A DNA stretch of 64,000 bases. Source: Crotophaga sulcirostris. Its lineage: Eukaryota > Chordata > Aves > Cuculiformes > Crotophagidae. Positions 25,501 to 36,525 of the stretch are shown in pieces; position 1 is the first letter of the stretch; each line of letters begins with the position of its first letter. The position numbers and the translations under genes are program-made. The notes under the pieces are model-generated. The model saw only the letters and a list, made by a program, of their open reading frames with translations, had not been told where the DNA came from and searched no databases. The stretch covers positions 436,312 through 500,311 of the forward strand of contig VYZB01000216.1 of the NCBI GenBank assembly GCA_013397455.1, written 5' to 3'.

Positions 25501-28500
25501 TCTTTGCTTCAGATCTTGCTTAATTCAGCTGCAGCAAATCTTAAGCCACATTACTGTCCACTGTCTGTTTTTCCTCTTTTGGCATATGTGTGAAACACGT
25601 CTCTTGTCTGTTCTCCTGGCAGGCAGACAGTGGTGTACGTGATGGTCTGCAGCCTTACTGCCACCCTGCCAGAGCGCTTATGAGTCAACTGCTCTTCAGA
25701 CTGCGGACTTTCTGCTTTTCACATCAAGAACACGTTCCTCAATTTTGCTGATAAGAACAGTGTTGAGGGAACAGTGTCCTTCATTATCAGTTCATTAAGT
25801 CTTTGGTCTGCTTTCCTTCTCATGTTTACATGCACACATTTCTTTTCAGGCTTCCTTCATACCAATCAATATTTCTTATAAATCACTACTGTGTAAACAA
25901 ACAAGCAATACTCCACTCTTCTTAGGTCAATCCTTTTTCCTAAAACTACTTTAGATTTATGAAATCGGATATCACTGTTTTTTTTCCTGTGTATCACCTT
26001 CTTAAAGGTTTTCACAGTTAAAATAAAAACAGAAGTTACCACAGAGATAAAGAAAACGCATGCTATAGCCAGTGCATGCAATGCAGGTGAGCCACAGATA
26101 ATTGAATATCATCATAAAATCATAGAAATTTGTGTCCTAAAAAAACAAACCATTGCTCAGGTCAGGGGACTTAAATAAACTTGTTTCAGCTTGTCAAGCA
26201 AGAGAACTTTTCTGTGATAATCTTCTGTTCAGTCTTCCATGGTTTGATGCATTCCTACATGTGATACTGGTTCATATTCCCAGCTGGGGAAATCCACGTT
26301 TCCAGTTTACATGTTAGAGACTCTTGTGTGACTCTTGTGCAATGGAATTTAACTGTAACTGTGCTCAAGGCCTTTTACATAAATTTAGTATTAGTTTTCA
26401 GCCCATATGAAGTCACACTGAGAAAACAGCTGGAAAGATTTCAGAGAATCCAGTCCATGAAAGAAAGAAATTAACAGCTATGCTTCCAGCCTACTGAGAA
26501 TAAAAGTCATGTATTAAATGTTTTAGCACCATGCATATTGCTTTAGTTGCACAGATACATAATTAGTAAATACAGGAATGGCTTCACTGGGCCTCTTTGC
26601 TCACCTTTCTTTTTCTTAAGGAAAAGCTTAATATATATTACAGCAATCTGTAGTTATACTCTTGCAGCACACTCTTGACCTTCATAGATCCTTCACACTT
26701 TTGTTTTCTCTGTTTCCAAAGGATCATTCCGTTAATCATTTAGGCTCTTAGTTTTTTGTTCAATTGAAAGTTTTTTTCATTCTGTATTAATTAAACTCAG
26801 GAGGACAGAATAGAGACACTTCTGGTGAGCAAAAGTGATTTGAGAGTCTGTTTTGCGCTTGTAAAGACACAGCAGACCCTGAGATCATTTAAATCATTTG
26901 AACCTGTTGTGGGCCAAGGAGGATGACTATCATGAAAGTAAAGGGAAAAGCAGCAAAACAAATTATGAAATAAGAAAGCTAGTTGAAACACCTATTTGCT
27001 GTAGACTAGTGTAACAAATGTTCAGCAAACGGTAAGTTTAAATCGAAAACATAAGAACAGAAGTGCCGAAATCCCTTCCAGGTGTTCTCTGATGCTCAAC
27101 CGGCACACAACAGCTGGAAAGCATTCTGAAAAAAACCCACCTCCCCAGCTCCCACCAGTTTCAGCTTGCTAGTTGTTTTCCTATCCTGAAATGGACTTAC
27201 ATTTTTACAAATATATTACTCAAAGAAATACCCATTTTCTTCCACTATTTGACATCTCTCTCCCCCTTATTGTGGCATTTCAGAGTGAATTCCTATGAGT
27301 TCATGTGAGTTCAATGACCCATATACTTTGACCTACCTAGTACATTTTGCTATCTCCAAGTAACCATTCAGCACGTTCTGGAGCCATTCACGGTTTTTTG
27401 TGGAGGTTTTTTTTTTTCAGAATGACTGAGACTATCTGTGATCTTTTCATATACCCTGAAATTCCAGCCCTCTGGTTTGGTTCACAGATGCTCTAATGGT
27501 TTTTGCCACTCCACAGATTTTCTTCAGAAAACTTCAAGTCCATACATGCTCAAGGGAATACATATCACTTTTCAATCCCACTCAGATTAATGGGAAAGAG
27601 TTAGAAGTTGCATATATTTTTATAATAAAAATATTTTAAATATTAAATTAGTATTTAATTAAGACAGAGGTCTTGATCTAATGCAAATTTGATCATTGTT
27701 GTTTCTGTTGTATAAATAGGTGTGAGATAGGCATTGCAGGAACACTTCACATAATTTATATTTTTCTCTGAATTGAAATGAACAAGATACTATGGAAATG
27801 TCTGAGGTATATCTTGTACACTTGTTCTGGGATTGAAATGGGCAGTCCTAAAATTTTGCAGATGCATATCATATGCTATTCTATTCTCTTCTTAGGATCA
27901 ACTTCTAAACATGATAATACAAGTCCTAATCTCATATACAATTTATATCCAGACTTAGTGTTTTTTAAGAAATATGTTAAATCAGTGGGACATTAAAATA
28001 ACGCACGTCTTGTATGAGAGCTCTAAATTAACATCTGACCATTTTGTGGAAGTAAAAATTATCAGCTTGCTTTTGTGCACACTCCTTAAATATACATCAA
28101 GCACCATGCCATTTTATCCTACCCTGGAAATACTCACAGATATACTTGGGTGGTGGTAGAACCTTTGACCTTAAGGTTCTTTTCGTATTCATCTACTTCA
28201 GTTTTAGACTTTTGTTACAAATAGGATTTCTCTAATTCCTCTGGGGAATAGATTATGTTACAGCTTCTCCTAGGCTTTTTTTCCTTATGTCAAGACTAAA
28301 TTTAGCTATTATTTCCTTTTTTTTTTTGATTTGATGAACACAGTAATCCTATGAACCCATAGAGTAGTGTATGCAGAGTTTTTCTTAACTGAAATCACAT
28401 ATATTATGTGCTGAGACTGAGTACTTCTGCAGTGCGAAACACTACTGCGACAACTTTTTAAAAATATTCTTTAAATTCTGATTCTTGCTTTAAGACACAT

Positions 28501-29691
28501 TTTTCTTTCTGCATTGTTTTTTAACAATGCGTTTCACCACCAATGTTGACAAGTAAATATTCAGCAACTCGACAGAAAGAATAGAGAAGAAAAAAATGCA
28601 TCAAACTACCACTTTCCTGCTGTTGTCAGTTATGTTACCTTTTTCTAAGAAAAGAATTTAATGACAATAGAAATATGTGGTAACAGAAAAGAGCTGCTCC
28701 CCCTTTTCTGACCCACACACACAATAAATTCCATAGCATTCCTTCAGTGCATAATCTCAGCAGTTACTGCCTGAAAGAAAACCACATGCTTCCCCAAAGA
28801 AAGTCAACATTTTAGCATAGCACAGTCAAATTAAAATGTCTGGACAATTACACTTTTTCATAGCAAAGCATGAACCATTTAATAGACAGGCTTCTTTATA
28901 CTCAATACCCTGGGGCACTCTGAACCTCTGTGGAAGTCCCTCATCCTATCTGCTGTAATTGCATATGTCACAGCCTTCTTTTAACTTATTATGTATATTA
29001 CTTGGGTTGCTACAAGGAATTTGTACTATAGGAGCTGAAACTAAATCTCCCCATTTTTACATTTTAGTCAATGTCAATGTTGCTAAAGCAGCAGCAAATG
29101 GAAGTGGCAACTGGACTTCCTGACAGTGCATCTGGACATATGCAGTCTTCTGTAAAATAAGACTGACTTTTTGTTAGATAAAAATTTAATTTTATGATAT
29201 AGAAATTTCAGTATTTCCTTTGCCCAGAAGGGTTTCAAACTTTCACCAATGTATTAAATATTACAATTCTAAAAATTATTAGGATTCAGCATCTGCAAAC
29301 ATCTTTTCCTCTTAAGTAGTCATTTTTGTTTGTATGTTGCATGTCTCTCAGAAGTCATATCACGCCAGTAAACTTGTATTTTCATAATGAACACAATAAA
29401 AACATATTTCTCCCGTGTCTGAGTGGATTCATTCATGCTGACAAAAAGAATTTACTGATGAAGGAATGAGAAGTGGAATGATTACTATGAACCAAAGAAG
29501 AGGGACCCTGCTACAGTTTCTCTTTGCTTCTATGCTTTGTTTTATATTGCATTTCAAGAATCCTGAGCAACAGAATTCCTGGTAGGTGAAAGGTGCTGGT
29601 GATATCTATATAACCATATATTTTGATCCTTTCAGACTGTTCAAGTTACCCAAGCATACAAGTAAGCAATGTTTAAAAATCATAGTAAAGA

Positions 29692-29716
29692 ACTGTCCAC
29701 CCAATAGGTGGACAGT
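29692..29716. repeat. Perfect 10-bp inverted repeat with 5-nt loop
   Basis: Arms ACTGTCCACC (29692-29701) and GGTGGACAGT (29707-29716) are separated by CAATA. The arms are 60% GC, unlike the AT-rich surroundings, so the stem would be stable. No function is assigned. Confidence 0.8.
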
Positions 29717-30218
29717 GGTAAGTGGTAAAAGAACTCCAAAACCATGTCCTGTTCTCAAAACTCATTATTGCTTAACACAGCAGAATGCAATATTTTTAAA
29801 GCCCAGGAGAAAACTCCACATCATTCCCTAACCTGTTTGGTGATTACATGCTTACCATAAATGGTCTCTAAGTACGTAAAGTAGTGCTTTTGTAAAAGGC
29901 CATCTGCTGTCTTTGAAAGGCTGAGCATCTGGGTTTCCATCTTGTGCTGCTTACCACCCTGAAGCTAGATGCTCCCCAATTTAGGTCCCCTGAGAAGGGC
30001 CCAATCTGCTATGTTTGCTTGCACATGTCTAATACATACAGATAGCTACAAACTTTACATAAGCCACATCAGTCTTGGCCATATTTAATTAGAAATGATG
30101 CTAGCAGGACAGAAGAAGGGAGTGTTGTCGCTCTGCTTCTATTTTAATTGAATTTAAATTAGGCCAATTATCTAACTTCAAAATAGACTGAGCACTGGAG
30201 CAATTCATGAGGATCATC

Positions 30219-30233
30219 ATTATTATTATTATT
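30219..30233. repeat. (ATT)5 microsatellite
   Basis: Five uninterrupted ATT units, about 70 bp before a CR1 3' end. Confidence 0.85.
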
Positions 30234-30300
30234 GATAATTTTAGGACTGCATTCTATTATTTTTGTGTAGCTATAATTTATTTTTTTCTCTATTAGTAAT

Positions 30301-30785
30301 TTCACAGTTTCACAGTATCACAAGGTTGGAAAGGACCTCTGAGATCATCAAGTCCAACCTATAACCCAATACTAACATCAACCCATCATCTAAACTATGG
30401 CACTAAGTGCCTCATCCAGTCTTCCCTTAAACACCTCCAGGGTCGGCGACTCCACCACCTCCCTGGGCAGCGCATTCCAATGACCAATCACCCTTTCAGT
30501 GAAGAAATATTTCCTAACGTCAAGTCTAAACTTTCCCTGACAAAATTTGAGTCTATGCCCTCTAGTTCTGTCACTGGTCACCTGAGAGAAGAGACCAGCC
30601 CTTGCTTGACTACAACCTCCTTTTAGATAGTTGTAGAGAGCAATAAGGTCTCCCCTGAGCCTCCTCTTCTCCAGACTAAGCAGCCCCAGCTCCGTCAGTC
30701 ACTTCTCACAGGGCTTGTGCTCCAGCCCCTTCACCATCTTTGTTGCCCTCTTCTGGACACCCTCCAGCATCCTGACATCTTTGAC
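30301..30785 (-). mobile_element. CR1 LINE, 3' end (reverse strand), nearly open frame
   Basis: The left edge is the CR1 3' tail with ATACTGTG-type octamers, then the 3' UTR block (agtccaacctataaccca) and the ORF2 C-terminus on the minus strand. From the family position of CEERLRELG onward the frame is open to the natural stop except for one TGA where CGG (Arg) is expected, at about 30700. Readable stretches include [20 protein letters not shown] and [15 protein letters not shown]. The right edge, near 30785, follows the segment corresponding to LVKGLEHKPCE. A weak CR1-like echo may continue to about 30920. It is the closest relative in this window of the copies at 1528 and 33540. Confidence 0.95.
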
Positions 30786-31363
30786 CTATTAACATAAATC
30801 TGTTTTTCAGTTCATGTACTGTTGTATCTTTCAAGTCCCTCTTTGGTTAAAAGATCAGTCTTTTTTAAACTGAGTGCTGTACTGAAAAATCCATAATTCA
30901 GATGTGGACTAACAAAATTCTTCCAATTCGAACCTCCACTAGATTGGGTTCTAAAGGTTTTTAGGACATCTGCAAGTGAGGTGTACTAGCCTGGCTGCAG
31001 GTGGCAACAGAAGATTTGGAAAGACATTTCCTTTCAACCAAAGAATAAGACAAAATTGGCACAGCCTTAAACATGGTTTACATGCTGTGCTGGTTTGGAC
31101 TGGGATAAAGCTGCTTTTCTTCACAATAGCTAGTATGTGGCTATGTTCTGCATTTGTGCTGAAAACAATGTTGATAATACAGGGATTAATACAGGGATAA
31201 TACAGGATATTGCTATTCCTGAGCAGTGTTTACACAGATTCAAGGTATTTTCTGCTTCTCACACCACTCTGCCACCAAGTGGACTGGGGGTGCACAAGAA
31301 GTTGGGAGGGGACACATCTGGTACAGCTGATCCCAACTGACCAAAAGGATATTCCATACCTTA

Positions 31364-31371
31364 TGACATCA
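31364..31371 (+). promoter_or_regulatory. Decayed CRE/ATF-like site in the LTR
   Basis: TGACATCA differs from the palindromic TGACGTCA by a single G-to-A change consistent with CpG decay. It lies 10 bp before the LTR TATA box. Confidence 0.4.
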
Positions 31372-31381
31372 TGCTCAGCAA

Positions 31382-31388
31382 TATAAAG
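31382..31388 (+). promoter_or_regulatory. TATA box of the solo LTR
   Basis: TATAAAG about 300 bp into the LTR, in the same context (TATAAAG followed by a G-rich stretch) as in the LTR at 40-829. Confidence 0.5.
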
Positions 31389-31660
31389 TTGGGGGAAGAA
31401 AAAGGAATGGAGGGGCATTTTGTCTTACCAAGTAACCATTACCCATGATGGAGCCCTGCTTTGCTGCAAATGCCTGAACAACTTCCTGCCAATGGGAAGT
31501 ACTTAATGAATTCCTTGTTTTGCTTTGCTTGTGAGCATGGCTTTTGCTTTACCTATTGAACTGCCTTTATCTCAACCCACGAGTTCTTTCACTGTTACTC
31601 TTCCAATTCTTTCACCTGTCCTACTGGTGGGTAGTGAATGAGAGCCTGGGTGGTGCTTTT

Positions 31661-33539
31661 GTTCAAAATTCATTTTGCCACTTTAAGGGTGATATACATG
31701 ACTCCAAAATGGGTATGAGGGATTTTCCTTGTGAGAGGGAGTCTTAATTTTGTTTCAAGACACAATATTTTTTCCACTGAATATAACACTTGAACATCCA
31801 ACTGTGACCATTACCTGTATTCCTGATCTCCAGTAATTATGTTAGCATAACTAACATAATTTAATGACCATTTTCTGTGACTGAGATGGTCACATCTCTG
31901 TCCCCTTTCCACTGCTCATCAGTCCCTGAATGTACTGCTCACTAGGGAGATTTCTTCTTCTCTTCCCATTGGACTCAGGGTTCCTGGGTGACAGACTGAC
32001 TTCTTCACTCCTTACCAGCCTTGAATGTCCCAGTCGCGTGGCCAAATATGTGATGGTGATGACCTCATCACAGAACAGAGAAGCATAACAGTACACACAA
32101 CACTGTATATAAAATTTAGCACTCACAAGTCTTAAATGGGACTTGGACTAGAACTGCTGCTGAATGTCAAAATCCACGATCCCTCAGTGGTTGTGGAAGC
32201 CTCCACTGCCATCTGCTTCCTCCAGGAATTGGATAAGTGACTCATACTAATTTTCATTTCTATGAGTACAAACAATGATTGTTATATTGATTTAACAAGC
32301 AAAACATTAAGAGTTGATCCAATCTCCAGAGGGCCTAGGTGATTAGGAACCATAAATTAAGCTGTGCTATAAGTTCTGTGCCATGCTATTTACAAATTTG
32401 TGCTGCACTGATTCTGCTTATAAAAATTTTGCGTTACTCGGTTATCATCATCATTCTGCTAGGATTCCTCAAAGATTCTGTCTGTCCCTGCAATGACAGG
32501 TGACACCAAGATTTATCTATTGACTCTGTGTCAAGTGCATCACCTGTCTTCTGTATTTTCATAAGAAGGAGCTTACGCTTATGAAATGCTTTAAGCATTA
32601 GAAATATAATTCTGAAGATGTTACTGTTGTCCCTTAATTCTCTGTTTGTAAGAAAGTACATTGGTGATTATCGTATCTGGTACTCTGAAAGATAATATTA
32701 AAAAAAGAAGAACAAAACAACAGCAACAACAAACCCTTTAATTTTAGCATGTATAATTTGATGGTGATTTAATCATTAGAATCATTTTTTCTTTCCTGCT
32801 GCCTTCCGAGCATATTCCGGGTTCTGTCTGCCTGTTGCTATTTTTATGACAAAAGACTTTCTGAATTTTATAATTCTTGAGTTCCATGTCAATCACTTCT
32901 TGTATTTCAGTTCTAAACATAAATGTTAATGGGCTAATTGCACTGTTCAAAAGACCTTCTATTGGAAATAATTTCTTGCTAGTAGGTGTGCTACCTTCTG
33001 TGCCTTATGAGTAGGTTTTAGAACTCAACCCAGGCAACTCTAGTTGCTATTTGCAGATATAATTCTAACTGTTGATAGTTACTTAACAATTCTTCTAACA
33101 CTGTTAGTTACCAGTGAAAATGTTGATTATGAAGTTGGCACTTAAGCATTCTTTACATGATGTAGTTGCTAAAATATTCTTCATCTATATTAACTATCAT
33201 TTCAGATGAAAATCAAACAGTCTCTGAAGCAAAATCATCCTTAATCTTATAGAATTTGTGAAATTTAGGGCAAATATTATCACTGCATCTCTTCTATTTC
33301 ATGTTTGCATGTGGCTATGTTGACAATGAGATACAAGCTTGTTCACTGTTCTCACAGAAATCTAGGCATATTAACTGCAAGATGTCCTTATATTGGTCTT
33401 GTATTTTGTTTCAAGGTAAGACAAGCTCATGATACCATATATCCAGCATGTAGGGGTATCTTTTCAAGTAAAAGTGGTGCTTCTTGCAGACGCAGTTATT
33501 GTCACAAATATGAGTTTTACTTATCATCTATCTTACATA
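31661..33539. other. Non-coding sequence between LTR and CR1
   Basis: No gene recognised. It contains the 11-bp inverted repeat at 31835-31861. The patch at 31890-32160 is less AT-rich and has one 78-codon minus frame, but I recognise nothing in it. Confidence 0.5.
31835..31861. repeat. Perfect 11-bp inverted repeat with 5-nt loop
   Basis: Arms AATTATGTTAG and CTAACATAATT are separated by CATAA. The stem is AT-rich. No transposon ends or target duplications are visible around it. Confidence 0.8.
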
Positions 33540-33957
33540 AACCCTACGAGGAGCGACTGAGGGAACTGGGGCTGTTTAGTCTGGAGAAGAGGAAGCTCAG
33601 GGGAGATGTTATTGCTCTCTGCAACTACCTAAAAGGAGGTTGTAGTCAGGCAGGAGTTGGTCTCTTCTCTCAGGCGACCAGTGACAGAACAAGAGGACGT
33701 GGACTCAAGATTGGTCAGGGGAGTTTTAGGCTTGATATTAGGAAAAATTTCTTCACTGAAAGAGTGATTGGCCATTGGAATGTGCTGCCCAGGGAGGTGG
33801 TGGAGTGGTTGACCCTGGGGGTGTTTAAGAGGAGATTGGATGAGGCACTTAGTGCCACGGTTTAGATGATGGGTTGATGTTAGTGTTACTGTTGGGTTAT
33901 AAGTTGGACTCGATCTCAAAGGTCCTTTCCAATCTTGTAATACTCTGATACTGTGAT
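33540..33957 (+). mobile_element. CR1 LINE, 3' end with intact C-terminal reading frame (plus strand)
   Basis: The 5'-truncated copy starts near 33540 and ends at 33957 with the octamer tail (tactctgatactgtgat). The ORF2 C-terminus is uninterrupted from [20 protein letters not shown] to the natural stop at 33863-33865 ([13 protein letters not shown]). About 105 in-frame codons without a stop or frameshift suggest a young insertion. The same frame happens to be open upstream to 33305, giving a 186-codon chimeric frame whose first 78 codons are not CR1. The partial protein lacks the RT catalytic domain and cannot retrotranspose. Confidence 0.95.
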
Positions 33958-35739
33958 AAATATTACTCACATTTAGTTTCTAGTTTTTCACTGAGGTTGT
34001 TCTGGAGGTAAAGAAAAATCAATGACTAGGATAGTCAAATTAACATCACACAAGTAAGATCTTTGCTCTGTGAAGTCTATGCAGGAACTGAGATTTGTTG
34101 TAAAGAATTTAAACCAGGCCTCAGTTGTGTTCAGGATGCATGAAACCCTGCATTGTCAGTGAGCACACCCATCTTCAAAAGCTCTTATAAAATACCATGC
34201 ACTTCCTGAAAGCTAATTTCTGTGACATAATAATCTGCACAGAGTTAATATGGGGGACACTGGCAACAGAAAGGAAGATCAGATACAGGAAACGGAGGAG
34301 ACCTCACACTATCACAGTAACACAGACAGGGGTACAGTGTAATACTGCAAAACCTGTATGCTGGAAAACGTTCTTTCATAGGTGTGAAACAATGGCCCAC
34401 ACAGTTAATGATATGATCCTGCTATGTGGGAATACAAAATGTTCTTTCTAGTTCACTCGTTAATCCCAACCCTTCCAAGTCAAGTACTGTCATACTTGCT
34501 AGTCATCTAAACAGACAAGTATCATATTATCTGACAAATCTTTGTCCTGGTCTTTGCTGCTTTATTTGGGAAATTAGTGAGGCAGCAGTGATAACCTGTC
34601 TCCAGAAGATGATCATGCAAATGATCAATTGTATTCAGTATGCTTATATCATGTTGTAGGCATGGCTCATTAGCAAGCTTGTCTCAGTACCTAGTGAAGG
34701 AATTACCAGGTCCTCGGCTGCTATGTAACATTGTTATTCCTTTTTAATTTACCAGTAATGCCTGATTACTCTTGCAGAGAAGATACATTTCTAAATGACA
34801 CTATATTAAACCTGATAATATTTTATCTTTGCTAGCATTTTATTTAAGCCCCCCTTTCCTCCAAAAAATTCTGTTCTTTAAGCACAGTAGTGGTAGAATA
34901 GTTGAGGCCTATATGAGTCTGCAAGTGCTGTGCATACACTCAGCAGAGTGTATATGACCCTGTCTGTGCAAAATTGACAGATCCACTTGATACCTGTTAC
35001 ACAATAAGCAGTGAACTGAACTTTGGTTCTGGTCGAACAACCTGAAACATCATCAGAGGATCTCTGCAGATGCTAGTGGTACACTAGGATTTAGGCACTG
35101 GACAGGAGCAGAGCTGCCTTTTTTTTCATCAATATTTTTGCTTCCTCTTGTCTGTTTCTACCAAGGTGTGCAAAACTAGTTACAGAATATTACCAGTGAG
35201 ATTGTACTGAAGTGATTATACACTATAAATGCTGATGTGTCCTTTGTCCCCCAGAACCTGCTTCTGCAGACTTCATATAAACCATGGTCAGAGCGTCTGT
35301 TCTCTTGTTCACTTGTTGCAGACTTCCACCACTCCATTTACCAAAGTGCAAAAATTTCCTGGTTTGTCGTTTCCCACTTAATAGTGTCTTCAAACATAAT
35401 ACTAGCTACCGATGAAAATACTCAGATCATATAGATCTCTGTGAACTCATGAGGGAAGAATCACAATGCTGAGATGTGCTTGCTATCAAATCAACATTAT
35501 ACTTCTACCCTAGCATCTTTTTTTCCAACTGATTTTATTTGAAGCCTTTCACTTTTTAGTCATCATTCACAGAGCTAAAATCAGGAATGCATATGACATG
35601 GAATTTTCTTTTTTGGTCTTTTTTACATGGCCAATATTATGTAATACATAACACATTGAACTAATGTGTTAGCCCAAAATCAAGTTAGGAGAAATCTTTT
35701 AATTAAAGAGATAAAGTAATTTCAGGTTGTGCTGCTATT
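33958..35739. other. Non-coding sequence
   Basis: No gene or clear repeat. Frames at 34197-34451 and 34426-34659 overlap and have no recognisable motif. Confidence 0.55.
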
Positions 35740-36525
35740 TCATAGAATCATAGAATCAATCATAGAATCATAGAATCACAGAATGGTTTGGATTGGAAGA
35801 ATTCACGTCCTTCCTGTGGTGAGGACTCCAGAACTGAATGCAGTACTCCAGGTGCAGAGAAGAGGGGCAGAATCACCTCCCTTGACCTGCTGGTCACATT
35901 TCTTTTGGTGCAACCTAGGATACAGTTAGCTTCTGGGCTGCCAGAATACGTTGAGTTTCTTATTGACCAGCATCCCCAAGTCCTTCTTTTCAGGGCTGCT
36001 CTCAATACATTCTTTACCCAGCCTGTATTTGCACTTGGGACTGCCCCGACCCAGGTGCAGGACCTTGCATTTGGCCTTGTTGAACTTCATAAGACTTGCA
36101 GAGTCCCACTTCCCAGGCCTGTCAAGGCCCCTCTGGATGTAATCACTTCTTTCCAGCATGTCGACTGCACCAAGTAGATTAGCATTGTCAGCAAACTTGT
36201 GGAGGGTGTCCTCAATCCCACAGATCACGTTTGTGGCAGAGAGGTTAAGCAACACTCGTCTCAGTACCAAACCCTAAGGACCACCATTTGTCTCCACTTG
36301 GACACTGAGCCATTGACCACAACTCGTTGAATGATACCATCCAGTCAATTCTTTATCCATCAAGTGCTCCATCCATAAAATCTGTCTCTCCAATTTAGAT
36401 ACAAGAATGTCATATGGGACAATGTTGAATGCTTTGCACAAATCTAGGTAGATGATATCAGTTACTTTTCCCTTAGCCACCAACGCTGTAGCCCCATTGT
36501 AGAAAACCACAAAATCCATCAGGGA
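35740..36525 (-). mobile_element. CR1 LINE with RT domain remnant and internal deletion (reverse strand)
   Basis: The left edge is the 3' tail (tcatagaatcatagaatcaa..., ATTCTATG octamers on the minus strand) with only about 55 bp of 3' end. It then jumps to ORF2 sequence matching the middle of the C-terminal half, so the 3' third is deleted. On the minus strand, from right to left: an ALVAKGKVTDIIYLDLCKAF segment (RT motif A region), a broken QGS.LGP region with a stop, HKFADNANLLGAVD (RT motif C, with FADD changed to FADN), LMKFNKAKCKVLHLGRGSPK, and CTKRNVTSRSREVILPLFSA near 35900. Frames are shifted between segments. It is an inactive relic. Confidence 0.94.

Larger units (their letters stand above)
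12971..30300. other. 17-kb AT-rich non-coding stretch without recognisable interspersed repeats
   Basis: No CR1, LTR or gene stands out. Frames such as 13775-14113, 17745-18144, 21459-21827 and 25866-26081 are isolated, lack family motifs and do not chain through splice sites. A somewhat more GC-rich patch lies at about 25300-25760, with no recognisable content. Small structures here (19565-19584, 29692-29716, 30219-30233) are listed separately. Old, very diverged repeats would be missed by eye. Confidence 0.55.
31086..31660 (+). mobile_element. Solo LTR of an avian endogenous retrovirus (ERVL-like), plus strand
   Basis: It starts TGTGCTGGTTTGGACTGGGA at 31086. In order it then has a U3 region, a CRE-like TGACATCA (31364-31371), a TATAAAG box (31382-31388), a TTTGCTTTACCTATTGAACTG block and CTTTATCTCAACCCACGAG near 31580. 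The usual LTR form of the CRE is probably TGACGTCA and the polyadenylation block probably ATTAAA; both look decayed here, the first at a CpG. No proviral genes adjoin it. The 3' edge is unclear: LTR-like similarity is lost after GGTGGTGCTTTT (31660), and the true end could be as far as about 31703, so no target duplication is claimed. Confidence 0.85.

Noticed and set aside
25866..26081. Minus-strand frame with a membrane-like segment (ALAIACVFFISVVTSVFILTV) followed by basic residues
   Set aside because: It opens shortly after an in-frame stop, has no acceptor-like tract upstream and matches no family I recognise. Hydrophobic runs are common in AT-rich frames.
31081..31703. Target duplication catgc/catga around the plus-strand LTR
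   Set aside because: The 3' edge of the LTR is not clear enough, so a 4-of-5 match found by searching is not convincing.
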